From Spirochaetales bacterium (GTDB lineage Bacteria; Spirochaetota; Spirochaetia; Sphaerochaetales; Sphaerochaetaceae): a DNA stretch of 5,926 nt. Positions 5,551 through 5,926 of this stretch are shown in pieces. Position numbers and translations under genes: made by a program. Every line of letters starts with the position of its first letter. The stretch's first letter is position 1. The notes under the pieces were generated by a model. It saw nothing but the letters and a program-made list of their open reading frames with translations, was not told the DNA's origin and made no database searches. The DNA is taken from NCBI GenBank assembly GCA_022771185.1, contig JALFCJ010000015.1, positions 1 through 5,926 on the forward strand, read 5' to 3'.

Positions 5551-5587
5551 TACTGTATGAATAGTTAAGGTCTTCATATCTCTAAAC

Positions 5588-5926
5588 TTATGACTCGTCC
5601 AACTTTGCTGCCATTTCTGCTGGAGTAATCACGAATTCTTTATTTGGATAATGCTTGATATTTCCTGTTACTACAAGACAAACATCTTTTTTTATTGTTA
5701 ATGCTGTTTCATAGAAAACAGCATCATCGGGATCTGGATAATCTTCTTCTGTCGGAGTAGGTTCTACGTTATATCCATAGTGCTTAATTCTCATAATAAA
5801 GCTATCAACGTCATCTTTTGCCAAATGGAATTTTGGGCGTAGCAACACATCCCTATATTCTTCCAGAATAAAATCATTGATTATTGGAGTAATTCTTCCA
5901 CCAAGCATTTCTTTCACAATCATGCT
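5588..5926 (-). CDS. PIN-domain toxin-like protein (partial, start outside window)
   Basis: The last 112 residues or so of a minus-strand gene are present. The frame stays open through 5926, so the true start is outside. The text matches the COG1569/TIGR00305 putative toxin PIN family. It has a GGRITPIINDFILEEYRDVL segment with the conserved Glu pair, RPKF, then DYPDPDDAVFYETAL with the acidic residues of the metal site, VVTGNIKHYP, and the family's usual ending VITPAEM. The first catalytic Asp (DTN-type motif) should lie in the missing N-terminal part. Such proteins are predicted Mg-dependent ribonucleases, generally encoded just after a small antitoxin; any antitoxin here would be beyond the right edge. 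There is no clear terminator after the TAA at 5590-5588. Toxin activity is inferred from family only. Confidence 0.85.
   Translation of the reverse strand, partial: SMIVKEMLGGRITPIINDFILEEYRDVLLRPKFHLAKDDVDSFIMRIKHYGYNVEPTPTEEDYPDPDDAVFYETALTIKKDVCLVVTGNIKHYPNKEFVITPAEMAAKLDES

Noticed and set aside
5525..5568. AACTAT/ATAGTT pair with T6 as terminator for the PIN-protein gene
   Set aside because: A six-base stem across a loop of about 30 bases is not a plausible intrinsic terminator, and chance pairing is likely in this AT-rich stretch.

Overview
The window looks like accessory or surface-protein DNA from an AT-leaning diderm bacterium. My best guess is a host- or gut-associated spirochaete (Treponema/Sphaerochaeta-like). 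The reason is a set of paralogous, alanine-rich, signal-peptide-bearing, beta-strand-dominated proteins of 400-440 residues that all begin MKKI[LF]S, together with a DUF4143-type ATPase and a COG1569-type PIN protein. No rRNA or other strong marker gene is present, so the taxonomy is inference.

Layout, left to right. (1) 47-1258, +: complete exported porin-like protein A, followed by a UUCG-capped hairpin that can terminate transcription from both sides. (2) 1259-1656: AT-rich gap between convergent genes, with nested inverted repeats and no gene. (3) 1657-2218, -: a short relative of the porin-like proteins. It has a good ribosome-binding site and ATG, but one surplus base in an A7T7 tract knocks the signal peptide out of frame, and the protein stops at about 40-45% of the usual length. 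(4) 2304-3659, -: complete AAA-type ATPase with a C-terminal nuclease-like DUF4143 region. (5) 3660-4023: gap holding a 17-bp inverted repeat around a TATAAT box, then the terminator of the next gene. (6) 4024-5346, -: complete porin-like protein B, paralogous to A. (7) 5347-5587: B's upstream region, with an FNR/CRP-like palindrome, an orphan plus-strand terminator-like hairpin and a third copy of the GCGTAAAGTT repeat. (8) 5588 to the window end, -: C-terminal part of a PIN-domain toxin-like protein cut by the window edge.

The two full porin-like proteins are probably abundant outer-membrane barrels. The broken copy between them may be a decaying paralog or an OFF-phase variant. The most unusual signal is at the three translation starts. 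In each, the Shine-Dalgarno sequence can pair with codons 4-6 or so of the signal peptide, leaving the AUG in a small loop. In the broken gene, the U7 tract that causes the frameshift is also the strand that pairs with the Shine-Dalgarno. The ATPase and PIN genes look like independent accessory modules with no visible functional link to the porins.
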